NCBI GenBank assembly: GCA_947644195.1
Contig: CANRZB010000001.1
Coordinates: 1-64,000 of the forward strand
Direction: 5' to 3'
From: an uncultured Clostridium sp.
GTDB taxonomy: Bacteria > Bacillota > Clostridia > Lachnospirales > Lachnospiraceae
DNA length: 64,000 nucleotides
Shown here: piece by piece, positions 56,257 to 64,000 of the stretch
How positions within the stretch are numbered: the first letter of the stretch is position 1
How the letters are laid out: every line of letters starts with the position of its first letter
The notes under the pieces: model-generated
The model's database searches: none
What the model was told of the DNA's origin: nothing
Seen by the model: the letters and a program-made list of their open reading frames with translations, nothing else
Position numbers and translations under genes: made by a program

Positions 56257-56740
56257 TACCCAACTGTCGGAAATACTGGGGAATCATTTCATCCCATGCA
56301 AATTCCAACTGCTTATCCATGGTAAATTCTGGATAGGCCACTCCGGTTACCACTGACAGATGATCCTGCTCATACCGGAAATTCAAAACCAAATCCGGGC
56401 GGTACTGCTGATACAGATCCGCCAGCCCCCTCTGTCCCAATATTTCTGCTGCCCAGCCAGTATCTGCTTTGAGAATTATTTTCATCAATGATGGCGTCTT
56501 ATCGCCTTTGATATAGGAAAATACGGTCGGTTTCATTTCTGACCACCGGACCCATTCTGACAGCAAGGCATCTTCTGCCAGCACATCACTGTCGTACCAT
56601 GCAGTATTCCGGCGTCCCCGCAGAGACATGGAAGCATAGGTGGTAATCTCCGCACTTTCCAGACAAAAGTGGTCAAAACTGTCTCGTACCAGCAAATGCA
56701 CCATCGCTAATTTAATATCAGAAATTTCTAATAAAATCAT
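56249..56740 (-). CDS. DUF5721-like hypothetical protein
   Basis: 163 residues. ILLEISDIKLAMVHLLVRDSFDHFCLESAEITTY at the start recalls the DUF5721 proteins of Lachnospiraceae; I give this name tentatively. No signal peptide or membrane helix. The C-terminus WDEMIPQYFRQLGIA is aromatic. ATG 56740 follows AAGAAGGA, better than the track start at 56761. It lies directly before pilB in the same direction, but a promoter at its end suggests pilB can be transcribed alone. Confidence 0.65.
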   Translation of the reverse strand: MILLEISDIKLAMVHLLVRDSFDHFCLESAEITTYASMSLRGRRNTAWYDSDVLAEDALLSEWVRWSEMKPTVFSYIKGDKTPSLMKIILKADTGWAAEILGQRGLADLYQQYRPDLVLNFRYEQDHLSVVTGVAYPEFTMDKQLEFAWDEMIPQYFRQLGIA

Positions 56741-57020
56741 AAAATCCTTCTTTCTGTACATACTATTCCCACGACCAATGTACCGCCAGAAAATCTTCTT
56801 TTCATTTCATGGATTTCTGCGGAAACAGACATTTGGTCTTTTTCATAGAGGACACGCAGGCATCCTCTCACTGTCAATGCCTGCTGTTCACATGCATTGT
56901 GGCAAAGACAGCGAAAACTGGCTAAATCAAAGAGAAATCTGACGATTTAACCAATTTGCTGTTTTTGTCACAATTTAATAGACAGTGAAAAAACAAACAT
57001 GGAAACGAGGTGAATGATTT

Positions 57021-57215
57021 ATGAAAAAAGATGCAAAAAGTTTAAAAGCCGTTGCGGAACATTGTACCCGCTTCAGCCCAAGTGACTGCAAAAACTGTGA
57101 CTGTTCCAATTCTACAGCCAGCGGGGTGACCTGCAAAAACTGCAAGCACTATGAGGAAAAAGATGTCTGTGATCTGGATCTGTACCAGGAGATCATGAAA
57201 AACCATCATCTGTAA
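57021..57215 (+). CDS. Small Cys-rich protein, 64 aa
   Basis: 64 residues with eight Cys: HCTRF, DCKNCDCSN, TCKNCKHY and VCDLD. The CxxC pairs suggest bound zinc or an iron-sulphur centre. ACGAGGTGAA precedes the ATG and a strong terminator follows, supporting a real gene. I do not recognise the family. Confidence 0.7.
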   Translation: MKKDAKSLKAVAEHCTRFSPSDCKNCDCSNSTASGVTCKNCKHYEEKDVCDLDLYQEIMKNHHL

Positions 57216-57308
57216 AGACTAACCCTCACCGGCACTGGTACAACAGGTATTACTACCTGGATGCAGCAATCCATTTTTCGTCCAGGCATGCAGTAAAGCA
57301 AAATCCAT

Positions 57309-57361
57309 CCCTTGACGCAGAGTGCCAAATGGGATCTTTCTCTGCGTCAAGGGGATTTTTA
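57309..57361 (+). terminator. Bidirectional terminator
   Basis: A 13-bp stem cccttgacgcaga / tctgcgtcaaggg followed by gatttttat on the plus strand; it also stands immediately past the stop of the minus-strand GH13 gene. Confidence 0.8.
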
Positions 57362-57363
57362 TA

Positions 57364-59286
57364 TTAACGACTTACATATACCACCACCGACCGGGGCGGC
57401 ACCACAGTTTTTCGTTGAATCCCCATCTGTTTCCGCCTCTTTTTCGTTTTCTTTTTCGGCTTATGGGGCGGCAATTCTGAAAATGTTTCATCATAGGTTT
57501 CCAGATATACATGCCATTCATTTCCATCTGGCAGCATGGGAAGATCAAAAGACTTTGTCTCCCAAAACATATTAAAAATGATATAAATAGAATCTGCCGG
57601 CTCTCCTTTTTCATCAGTCACGTATCTTCCACTAATGAGAATCCCCAACATTCGACTATAATTCGAAAAATCTGGACGCCAGGTCTCCAATCCATGCGCC
57701 GAGAGATCAGGCACACCACAGGAAATCGTATCCATCAGATGCATCTGTCTTCCCTGATGCAAAACCGGGTTTTCCCGACGAAAGGCAATCAACCGTTTCA
57801 CATAATCATGAATCTGTGTTTTCTGTTTTGATTCCCTCCAATTTAACCAGGTCAATGCATCGTCATGACAATATGGATTATTATTGCCCTCCTGTGTATT
57901 GCCAAATTCATCCCCCGCCAGAATCATCGGAGTTCCCTGACTGAACAACAGCATCAAAAAGGCGTTTCGGATCTGGCGCATCCGCTGGCTAACTACCGCC
58001 TGTTTTCGGCTCTTTCCCTCCACGCCGCAATTCCAACTATAATTAAATTCTGTACCATCCCTGTTATGTTCTCCGTTCGACTCATTGTGTTTGATATCAT
58101 AGGAGACAAGATCCATCATCGTAAAACCGTTGACATGTGTCATATAATTAATGACATCTGCCCCCTGCGGCTTATAATAAAACCGCCGGAAGAAAGATTC
58201 GGTCTGACCTTCATCGCTCTTTAAGAAACGTCTGGCATCATTCATAAAGCCATCGTTATACTCTGCGAGCGCATTTTCCTCATGATGCACACCGGCATCA
58301 GAAAGCGCCTGGGCATCCCAGTAGGAAGCCAGCATCTTTACTCCTGAGAGAATGGGATCCGAGGCAAGGGAAAGAGATGGCATTACCTCCGTGTTGACAC
58401 GAAATCCATCTACATGATAGTTCAAAACCCAACTCCGAAGACAATCAATCATGAGGGCAGGATTTGTTCCAGGCAGAAAATAAAAATCTAACAAAACCTC
58501 AATTCCAGCCAAATGTAAAGCTTTAATCAGAGACTTCAGTTCCTGGTCCGCCTGTTCCACGTCACTGCTGTAGGAAACTTTCGGTGCAAAATAATAGGTT
58601 TCCGATGCACCATATCCCCAATAATTTAACGTCTGTAAATCTGCTTCCACTTCCCCGCCCGGCTGATAAGATGGCTGTATCTCCTGGAATTCATAAGCTG
58701 GCAACAGCAATACCCCATTGATCCCCAGATCCTGAAGATATGGAATTTTTTGCCGAAGACCTTCAAATGTTCCCGGATGCTTGACACGAGATGTAGCATG
58801 ACGTGTATAGCCTCGAACATGCAACTGATATAGAATCATTTCAGAAAAAGGAATATGCAGTGGATGATCCGTATCCCAGTCAAAATCCCGCAAACAGATC
58901 CGTCCTCTTGTCGAAACACCTGAATTTCGCCTGCCCCAGACATTACGGCCAGTGACGGCAGCGGCATACGGATCCACAAGATCTTCCCCATCTGCTTCAT
59001 ACAAATATTCATATTCGTCTGTCAGAATCTGAGATAAGGATGCAGCAGATTCGTTAGAAGAAAGTTGACTCTCTAAGTGTAATAGAACAAAGTATACGCT
59101 GCCGACACGGTATTCATCGGTTAAAGGAATCCGATATTCCGGCTCCGGTTCTCCCAACCGGTATAATTTCAAAAAACATCGTTTCCTGTCTGGTAGATAG
59201 ATCGCAAACTGAACATCATCCTGGACCCTGGTCACTCCCAGCGGCAACGCATGACCGGGTTTTATCTTAAATTTTTGTTTTTTCAT
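57364..59286 (-). CDS. GH13 debranching-enzyme homologue without catalytic residues
   Basis: 640 residues in one intact frame. The scaffold is that of isoamylase/glycogen debranching enzymes: an N-terminal beta-sandwich (PGHALPLGVTRVQDDVQFAIYLP), then the barrel with YQLHVRGYTRH, NYWGYGASETYYFAP, LVSYDIKHNESNGEHNRDG and SQGTPMILAGDEFGNTQEGNNN. The active-site regions are altered. The nucleophile Asp in GFRxD is Asn298 (GFRVNT). The acid/base Glu is Ser321 (MLASYWD). The THD motif is THVN, Asn386 for Asp. Region I DVVYNH reads DFYFLP. It cannot hydrolyse glycans by the normal mechanism; a binding or regulatory role on alpha-glucans is inferred. No signal peptide. Confidence 0.85.
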   Translation of the reverse strand: MKKQKFKIKPGHALPLGVTRVQDDVQFAIYLPDRKRCFLKLYRLGEPEPEYRIPLTDEYRVGSVYFVLLHLESQLSSNESAASLSQILTDEYEYLYEADGEDLVDPYAAAVTGRNVWGRRNSGVSTRGRICLRDFDWDTDHPLHIPFSEMILYQLHVRGYTRHATSRVKHPGTFEGLRQKIPYLQDLGINGVLLLPAYEFQEIQPSYQPGGEVEADLQTLNYWGYGASETYYFAPKVSYSSDVEQADQELKSLIKALHLAGIEVLLDFYFLPGTNPALMIDCLRSWVLNYHVDGFRVNTEVMPSLSLASDPILSGVKMLASYWDAQALSDAGVHHEENALAEYNDGFMNDARRFLKSDEGQTESFFRRFYYKPQGADVINYMTHVNGFTMMDLVSYDIKHNESNGEHNRDGTEFNYSWNCGVEGKSRKQAVVSQRMRQIRNAFLMLLFSQGTPMILAGDEFGNTQEGNNNPYCHDDALTWLNWRESKQKTQIHDYVKRLIAFRRENPVLHQGRQMHLMDTISCGVPDLSAHGLETWRPDFSNYSRMLGILISGRYVTDEKGEPADSIYIIFNMFWETKSFDLPMLPDGNEWHVYLETYDETFSELPPHKPKKKTKKRRKQMGIQRKTVVPPRSVVVYVSR

Positions 59287-59454
59287 TTCATTGCTCCATT
59301 CTATCCAGTAATTAAAACATATTTATCATCATGCTTGAAATGCCACCACCGCTCACGAAACAGAGCTGGTTTCCTGACATGTAAAATTCAATGTCTTTTG
59401 ACAATGAATAGTACCATTTTATCATAAGCCCCATAGGGTTTCAACAAAAAAACC

Positions 59455-59482
59455 TTGCAAATCAGTTTAATTCCTGTAAAAT
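59455..59482 (+). promoter_or_regulatory. Promoter for the ABC-F gene
   Basis: TTGCAA (59455-59460), 16-base spacer, TAAAAT (59477-59482), 40 bases before the ATG. Confidence 0.55.
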
Positions 59483-59522
59483 AGTAGACGAACTAAAATA
59501 CCGTGAAGAAATGAGGTTTATT

Positions 59523-61154
59523 ATGATTCAAGCAAGTAACGTGACATTACGTCTGGGAAAAAAGGCATTATTTGAGGATGTCAACATTAAGTTTACCGAG
59601 GGAAACTGTTATGGACTGATCGGTGCGAACGGCGCCGGAAAGTCTACGTTCCTAAAAATTCTGACAGGAGAAATTGAGCCGAGCCAGGGAGAAATTATTA
59701 TTACGCCCGGCCAGCGCCTTTCTTTCCTGAAACAGGACCATTTCCAATTTGACGAATACCTTGTGCTGGATACCGTCATCATGGGAAACGAACATCTTTA
59801 TCATATTATGAAAGAAAAGGATGCCATTTATGCCAAAGAAGATTTTACGGAAGAAGATGGAATCCGGGCAAGCGAACTGGAGGCAGAATTTGCAGAACTG
59901 AACGGTTGGGAAGCAGAATCTGACGCCGCTACTCTGTTAAATGGCCTGGGAATCTCTCAAGAACTGCATAGTAAGCAGATGAGCGAGCTGACCGCCAGCG
60001 ACAAGGTAAAAATCCTGTTAGCACAGGCATTATTTGGCAACCCTGATATCTTGCTGTTGGACGAGCCAACCAACCATTTGGATCTGGATGCCATCCGGTG
60101 GTTGGAAGAATTTTTAATTAATTTTAACAATACCGTGATTGTTGTTTCTCATGACCGCTATTTCCTAAATAAAGTATGTACCCATACCGCTGATATTGAC
60201 TATGCCAAAATACAGCTTTATGCAGGAAACTATGATTTCTGGTATGAATCCAGCCAGTTGATGATTAAGCAGATGAAAGAAGCAAATAAGAAGAAAGAAG
60301 AAAAGATCAAGGAGCTGCAGGAATTTATACAACGCTTCAGCGCCAACGCTTCCAAGTCAAAACAGGCTACTTCCAGAAAACGTGCCTTAGAAAAAATTGA
60401 ACTGGATGAGATGAAACCTTCCAGCCGAAAATATCCCTATATTGATTTCCGGCCAGACCGGGAGATCGGTAATGAAGTACTAACCGTAGAGCATCTTTCT
60501 AAAACCATTGACGGCGTCAAAGTCCTGGATGATATTTCCTTTATCATCGGCCGGGAGGATAAAGTGGCATTCGTTGGAAGCAACACCATTGCCGCCACCA
60601 CCTTATTCCAGATCCTCGCGGGGGAAATGGAACCGGACGAAGGCAGCTATAAATGGGGAGTAACGACCAGTTTTTCCTATTTCCCTAAGGATAATACGGA
60701 GTTGTTCGACCGAAACGAGACCATTGTGGACTGGCTGATGCCATTTTCACCAGAAAAAGATCCTACCTATGTGCGCGGTTTCCTGGGACGTATGCTCTTT
60801 CCAGGAGAAGACGGCATTAAAAAAGTAAATGTCCTGTCCGGTGGTGAGCGCGTCCGTGTGATGCTTTCAAAAATGATGATTTTGGGGTCCAACATCCTGA
60901 TTATGGATGAGCCGACGCCGCATCTGGATATGGAATCCATCACGGCATTGAATAACGGATTAATCAAATTCCCGGGCGTGATACTCTTTACCTCCCAGGA
61001 CCACCAGTTTATCCAGACGATCGCGAACCGCATTATGGAGCTGACGCCGGGCGGCCTGATTGATAAAATCACAACCTATGATGAATATCTGGATAGCGAT
61101 GAGATGGCGAGAAAACGTCAGATTCTGACTGTACAGGCAGAGGAAGAAGATTAG
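59523..61154 (+). CDS. ABC-F ATPase, YbiT/YkpA-like, with degenerate second ATP site
   Basis: 543 residues. NBD1 has Walker A GANGAGKST, Walker B ILLLDEPTNHLD and switch SHDRYF, but its signature is MSELTASDK, not LSGG. The linker with QRFSANASKSKQATSRKR is typical of YbiT. NBD2 has signature VLSGGERVR and Walker B ILIMDEPTPHLD, but its Walker A reads GSNTIAATT with no Lys, and the switch His is Gln (SQDHQF). One composite site (NBD1 Walker A with NBD2 LSGG) can still be active; the other cannot. ATG 59523 has GAGG at good spacing and was preferred to 59511. It presumably acts on the ribosome like other ABC-F proteins. Confidence 0.9.
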   Translation: MIQASNVTLRLGKKALFEDVNIKFTEGNCYGLIGANGAGKSTFLKILTGEIEPSQGEIIITPGQRLSFLKQDHFQFDEYLVLDTVIMGNEHLYHIMKEKDAIYAKEDFTEEDGIRASELEAEFAELNGWEAESDAATLLNGLGISQELHSKQMSELTASDKVKILLAQALFGNPDILLLDEPTNHLDLDAIRWLEEFLINFNNTVIVVSHDRYFLNKVCTHTADIDYAKIQLYAGNYDFWYESSQLMIKQMKEANKKKEEKIKELQEFIQRFSANASKSKQATSRKRALEKIELDEMKPSSRKYPYIDFRPDREIGNEVLTVEHLSKTIDGVKVLDDISFIIGREDKVAFVGSNTIAATTLFQILAGEMEPDEGSYKWGVTTSFSYFPKDNTELFDRNETIVDWLMPFSPEKDPTYVRGFLGRMLFPGEDGIKKVNVLSGGERVRVMLSKMMILGSNILIMDEPTPHLDMESITALNNGLIKFPGVILFTSQDHQFIQTIANRIMELTPGGLIDKITTYDEYLDSDEMARKRQILTVQAEEED

Positions 61155-61183
61155 AGCACTCCTAAACATGAACTATTGAAAAA

Positions 61184-61213
61184 CGGCTGCATAATATGGT
61201 GCAGCCATTTTTC
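61184..61213 (+). terminator. Intrinsic terminator after the ABC-F gene
   Basis: ggctgca / tgcagcc stem with an eight-base loop, then atttttc. Confidence 0.8.
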
Positions 61214-61314
61214 ATGCTTTTAGAGAAGATGATTCTGAAAAGATCTGTATAAAAGATTGTTTCTGATAGCCAATTCCCTTCCTAATTCGGAAATGAAAAT
61301 TTCTATTTATACAC

Positions 61315-61339
61315 AAAAAAACCACAGATCTCTCTGTGG
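61315..61339 (-). terminator. Terminator of tRNA-Gln
   Basis: Minus-strand ccacaga / tctgtgg stem followed by six T, eight bases past the tRNA 3' end. Confidence 0.85.
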
Positions 61340-61347
61340 CTGATAAC

Positions 61348-61418
61348 TGGGCTACAAGGATTCGAACCTTGAAATGCTGGAGTCAGAGTCCAGTGCCTTA
61401 CCATTTGGCGATAGCCCA
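61348..61418 (-). tRNA. tRNA-Gln (anticodon CUG)
   Basis: The minus strand folds into a 71-nt cloverleaf: acceptor tgggcta / tagccca, anticodon stem ctgga / tccag with loop CTCTGAC giving CUG, and T-loop GGTTCGAATCC. No CCA is encoded. The flanks 61155-61547 otherwise hold the two terminators listed and nothing else I can name. Confidence 0.95.
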
Positions 61419-61547
61419 TTGTTTTGCCTGCCTTACCGCAGGCACTAGTACATTATATACTAGATCATTTTTTTTTGCAAGCACTTTTTTCAAAAATTTT
61501 GATAGAATTTTACAATACATTTTATACCAAAAAATCCACCGAAAAAC

Positions 61548-63407
61548 CTACCGTTCTTCTGGATGATTCATGATTTCCCGAATACTCTGCACAATCCGTA
61601 GAATCAGATCCACCCGGCGAAACGGAGTAATCAAATAGTAACCGTCCACATAGGGCGTAATCTCTCTGGCAATCTGCGTCGAGATCTTCCAGGCCAGTTC
61701 CTCTCCCTCCGCCCGGTCTTTTTCCCGATAAGCCTCTATGATCCTTGGATCAACATCAATCCCTGCCATTTCATTATTCATGAAACAGGCATTGCGATAA
61801 CTGACAACAGGCATAATACCGCCTAAAAGTTTGACATCCAATTCCTCTCTGGCCCGCTGTAAATTTTCAAAAGCCCTGACGGTCAAAACAGGCTGTGTAA
61901 ACAAAACACTGACTCCGTTTTCCATTTTCCGTCTGGCGTGACGAAGCTGGCTGTCAAATTGCAGGGCATTAATATTTAACGCCCCACTGACCATAAACGG
62001 ATTATCCTGGAACACTTGCTGGTCCAGCGTTCGGATATGATTGGCCAAAACAGCAGAATTATAACTGAATATCGTCTTGATATCATTTCGTTCTGCTGCC
62101 GGTACCGGATCACCAGTTACTGTCAAGACATTATTGACCCCCTCAATATTCAGACCCAGTAGCAAAGCCTTGGTCGCATTCATGTTGCGGTCTCTACATG
62201 TCATATGCGGAATGACTGGTATTCCGATCTCGCGCATCACTTTGCAGGCCAGGACACTACTGTCAATCCTGGCTCTTGCAATAGGACAATCTGCAATATC
62301 AATGGCATCTACCCCTGCCTGTCGATATCTGGCAGCACCCTCCATAAAAAATCCAATCTCCGGCTCTACCGGTGGATCCAACTCCACTACCAGTACTTTT
62401 TCCCCACGCAGCAATTTTCTGGCAAAGGCATTGCGGTCATTGTTCATTGGATCGGAAGAATCTGAGTACTCCGGCTCCAGGTCTTCCCGCATGGAAGAAA
62501 CCTGAGAACGATCTCTCCCGGAAAGCGGTCTATTCTGTAATTCCTGCTGCAACGCCCGGATATCCTCCGGCCCTGTACCACAACATCCTCCCAAAATAGA
62601 AACTCCTTGTTCCGCCAATGCATGCATACTATGTGCAAAATAACCATGGCTGCTGCCAAAGTAAGTACGGTTACCAACTACCGTTGGATAACCAGCATTA
62701 GGCATGACAGTAATATATTTTCCAGCGTTCTGCACCGGTAATTTTTGAATCATTTCCGAAATATGCTTTGGCCCGGAGATACAGTTAAATCCCACCGCAT
62801 CCACCTCTGGCAACTGCAACGTATTCTGATACAGACTTCTACCGTAAAATCCACTTCGGGTAAATCCTTCCGGCGACACTCCATAAGATACCATTACAAA
62901 AGAGTCTGATATTCTCTTTTTAATATATGCGGTAACTTCTGCTAAGCCTTCCATGGAATCCATTGTCTCAAAGATAAAATAGCGGACATCCTGCTCCAGA
63001 AACCGATCTACCAGAGAAAGATATATCTCCGCTGCAGATCCTCCGTCCGGTGTCTGCACGGGTCCAATATCGGCAAATAAAAAATGCGTATTGTAGCCTC
63101 CTGCCGTTTCTGTACTGGCAATCGCCTCTCTGGCGATCTGTATCCCCCTTTGGATACTCTGCTCCATCTGGTCTGGATCCTGTGAAAAAGTAACTGGATT
63201 TGCTCCAAAAGTATTGGTTTTAATTGCCACTGCACCTGCATCCAGATAAGCACGATGGATTTCTCGAATCACTTCCGGGTGCGTTATATTTAATCTCTCA
63301 CAAATCTCCGTTTGGTATTGTGGATACTGTTCTGAGAGATACGTCCCCATGGCTCCGTCAAATAGCAACGGCTGTCCGGCCAAATATTCCCAAATGTCTT
63401 TTTTCAT
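61548..63407 (-). CDS. Bifunctional homocysteine S-methyltransferase / methylene-THF reductase
   Basis: 619 residues. Residues 1-300 are a zinc homocysteine methyltransferase (LLFDGAMGTYLSEQ; zinc Cys in GFNCISGPKH and GGCCGTGPED). Residues about 330-619 are a MetF-type TIM barrel (VLVVELDPPVEPE, DIADCPIARARID, TCRDRNMNATKALLLG, GVNNVLTVTGDP). The fusion, similar to B. subtilis YitJ, makes methyl-THF and methylates homocysteine or passes methyl groups to MetH. The ATG at 63407 was chosen over the GTG at 63419. The ribosome site (GGGGAT) is modest. No S-box riboswitch is visible in the leader. Confidence 0.92.
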   Translation of the reverse strand: MKKDIWEYLAGQPLLFDGAMGTYLSEQYPQYQTEICERLNITHPEVIREIHRAYLDAGAVAIKTNTFGANPVTFSQDPDQMEQSIQRGIQIAREAIASTETAGGYNTHFLFADIGPVQTPDGGSAAEIYLSLVDRFLEQDVRYFIFETMDSMEGLAEVTAYIKKRISDSFVMVSYGVSPEGFTRSGFYGRSLYQNTLQLPEVDAVGFNCISGPKHISEMIQKLPVQNAGKYITVMPNAGYPTVVGNRTYFGSSHGYFAHSMHALAEQGVSILGGCCGTGPEDIRALQQELQNRPLSGRDRSQVSSMREDLEPEYSDSSDPMNNDRNAFARKLLRGEKVLVVELDPPVEPEIGFFMEGAARYRQAGVDAIDIADCPIARARIDSSVLACKVMREIGIPVIPHMTCRDRNMNATKALLLGLNIEGVNNVLTVTGDPVPAAERNDIKTIFSYNSAVLANHIRTLDQQVFQDNPFMVSGALNINALQFDSQLRHARRKMENGVSVLFTQPVLTVRAFENLQRAREELDVKLLGGIMPVVSYRNACFMNNEMAGIDVDPRIIEAYREKDRAEGEELAWKISTQIAREITPYVDGYYLITPFRRVDLILRIVQSIREIMNHPEER

Positions 63408-63437
63408 GATAATCCCCACTCCGAAGCGTATGCAACG

Positions 63438-63510
63438 GGGAGATGAGATATTCGCGCTGGCGATTTCTCATCTCCCATCAAGGCTTATTTGTGACGCTCC
63501 AGCACAAATA
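63438..63510 (-). promoter_or_regulatory. Two hairpins before the methyltransferase/reductase gene
   Basis: On the minus strand an inverted repeat (tatttgtg / cacaaata with flanking ggc/gcc, 63483-63513) is followed by an 11-bp stem (gggagatgaga / tctcatctccc, 63438-63476) whose loop can form a small inner stem. Neither has a T-run. They may end the preceding gene's transcript or be leader structure. Confidence 0.4.
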
Positions 63511-63537
63511 GCCAACATAAACATGTACAACGTGACG

Positions 63538-64000
63538 TCATTGCCGACGGTATAAATGGTATTCCCCCTCCGCATGTTCCAGTTCAAAATTGGAAGAAAA
63601 AGCGCTTTCCTCAGAAATTCCATAATTATAACGTTCGCTTGGCCCAACCAGAATATAATCTACCCCATACTGATCCAGTAATGCCTGATCTGCAGGGTTG
63701 GCATACATCTGCCCCACAGCAATCTCAGCCTGCTGATATGGCATTCCATGATAATATAGGATGGAAGAAGATCCGCACACGATGTTCCGCCCCGTCAGGG
63801 AGGATATCGCATTATTGTGTCGGGTATCTGTCAGAATAACAGCATCCGGCTCCAGCACATCTTCAATATACCTGCACATTTTAAGTTCATCGGCAGGATA
63901 CAATTCATAATGTGACACAGCCTCCCGCCCCATCGTAAGAATCGCCGAGATTGTCATGATGAACAGGGAAACTGCCAATAATACTCCACGCACTACTTTT
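63538..64000 (-). CDS. C-terminal part of a membrane protein
   Basis: The frame is open past the right edge (codons before the track's GTG continue Lys-Val), so this is a fragment. It begins in a hydrophobic helix (VLLAVSLFIMTISAILTM) and continues as a soluble C-terminal domain with VILTDTRHNNAISSLTGRNIVCGSSS and YGVDYILVGPSERYNYG. This arrangement resembles the outer C-terminal domains of large polytopic glycosyltransferase-like proteins, but I cannot name the family from this part. Confidence 0.7.
   Translation of the reverse strand, partial: KVVRGVLLAVSLFIMTISAILTMGREAVSHYELYPADELKMCRYIEDVLEPDAVILTDTRHNNAISSLTGRNIVCGSSSILYYHGMPYQQAEIAVGQMYANPADQALLDQYGVDYILVGPSERYNYGISEESAFSSNFELEHAEGEYHLYRRQ

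Overview
The window looks like chromosomal DNA of a monoderm Clostridia, most likely Lachnospiraceae-like. Supporting signs are strong purine-rich Shine-Dalgarno sites, the families present (DUF5057, DUF5050, DUF2207/LemA, KtrAB, TPP-controlled ThiXYZ, FolB-FolK fusion) and a type IV pilus locus with no outer-membrane secretin genes. I see no rRNA, CRISPR array, phage or insertion sequence. There is one tRNA (Gln, CUG). Family names come from recognising motifs by eye; no database search was run.

Layout. 1-5.8 kb (minus): a secreted transglutaminase-fold protein cut by the left edge, a small unknown protein, an aconitase-family hydratase, endonuclease III and an unknown protein. 5.9-7.3 kb (plus): pyrB-pyrI. 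7.4-8.9 kb (minus): an unusual two-gene unit, a zinc-finger anti-sigma domain fused to a signal-peptidase-I-like domain without its catalytic dyad, followed by an ECF sigma factor. 9-12.1 kb (minus): a thiamine-precursor ABC transporter operon behind a TPP riboswitch. 12.2-19 kb (plus): ktrB-ktrA, greA-lysS, and an OPT-family transporter with a PqqD-like protein. 19-26.2 kb (minus): FtsX-type ABC transporter, DUF2207 protein, LemA and sialate O-acetylesterase. 26.4-27.5 kb (plus): a DUF5050 protein. 27.5-36.9 kb (minus): FolB-FolK, a glycosyltransferase, MetH without a reactivation domain, an ABC-F protein, a frameshifted SAH/MTA-deaminase-like amidohydrolase, purine nucleoside phosphorylase and an orphan AbiEi-like regulator.

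37-56.2 kb (minus) is a type IV pilus locus. In transcription order it encodes PilB, PilT, PilC, a major pilin, prepilin peptidase, a PilM-PilN fusion, a PilO-like protein, three minor prepilins interleaved with an 818-residue PilX-like protein, and a 1807-residue DUF5057 protein with an EF-hand-like loop that could be a tip or adhesin component. The right end holds a GH13 debranching-enzyme homologue that has lost all three catalytic carboxylates, an ABC-F protein with a degenerate second ATP site, tRNA-Gln, a homocysteine methyltransferase/methylene-THF reductase and the C-terminal end of a membrane protein.

The strongest theme is pseudoenzymes in intact reading frames: Ser for Cys in the transglutaminase-like protein, Asn/Tyr for Ser/Lys in the signal-peptidase-like anti-sigma protein, Asn/Ser/Asn for Asp/Glu/Asp in the GH13 protein, and loss of the Walker A Lys in one ABC-F site. 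The best candidate for an undescribed system is the sigma factor/anti-sigma-pseudopeptidase pair. MetH, the bifunctional methyltransferase/reductase, the amidohydrolase and the phosphorylase fit a methionine/S-adenosylhomocysteine recycling set, of which the amidohydrolase is broken by one extra base in a homopolymer.
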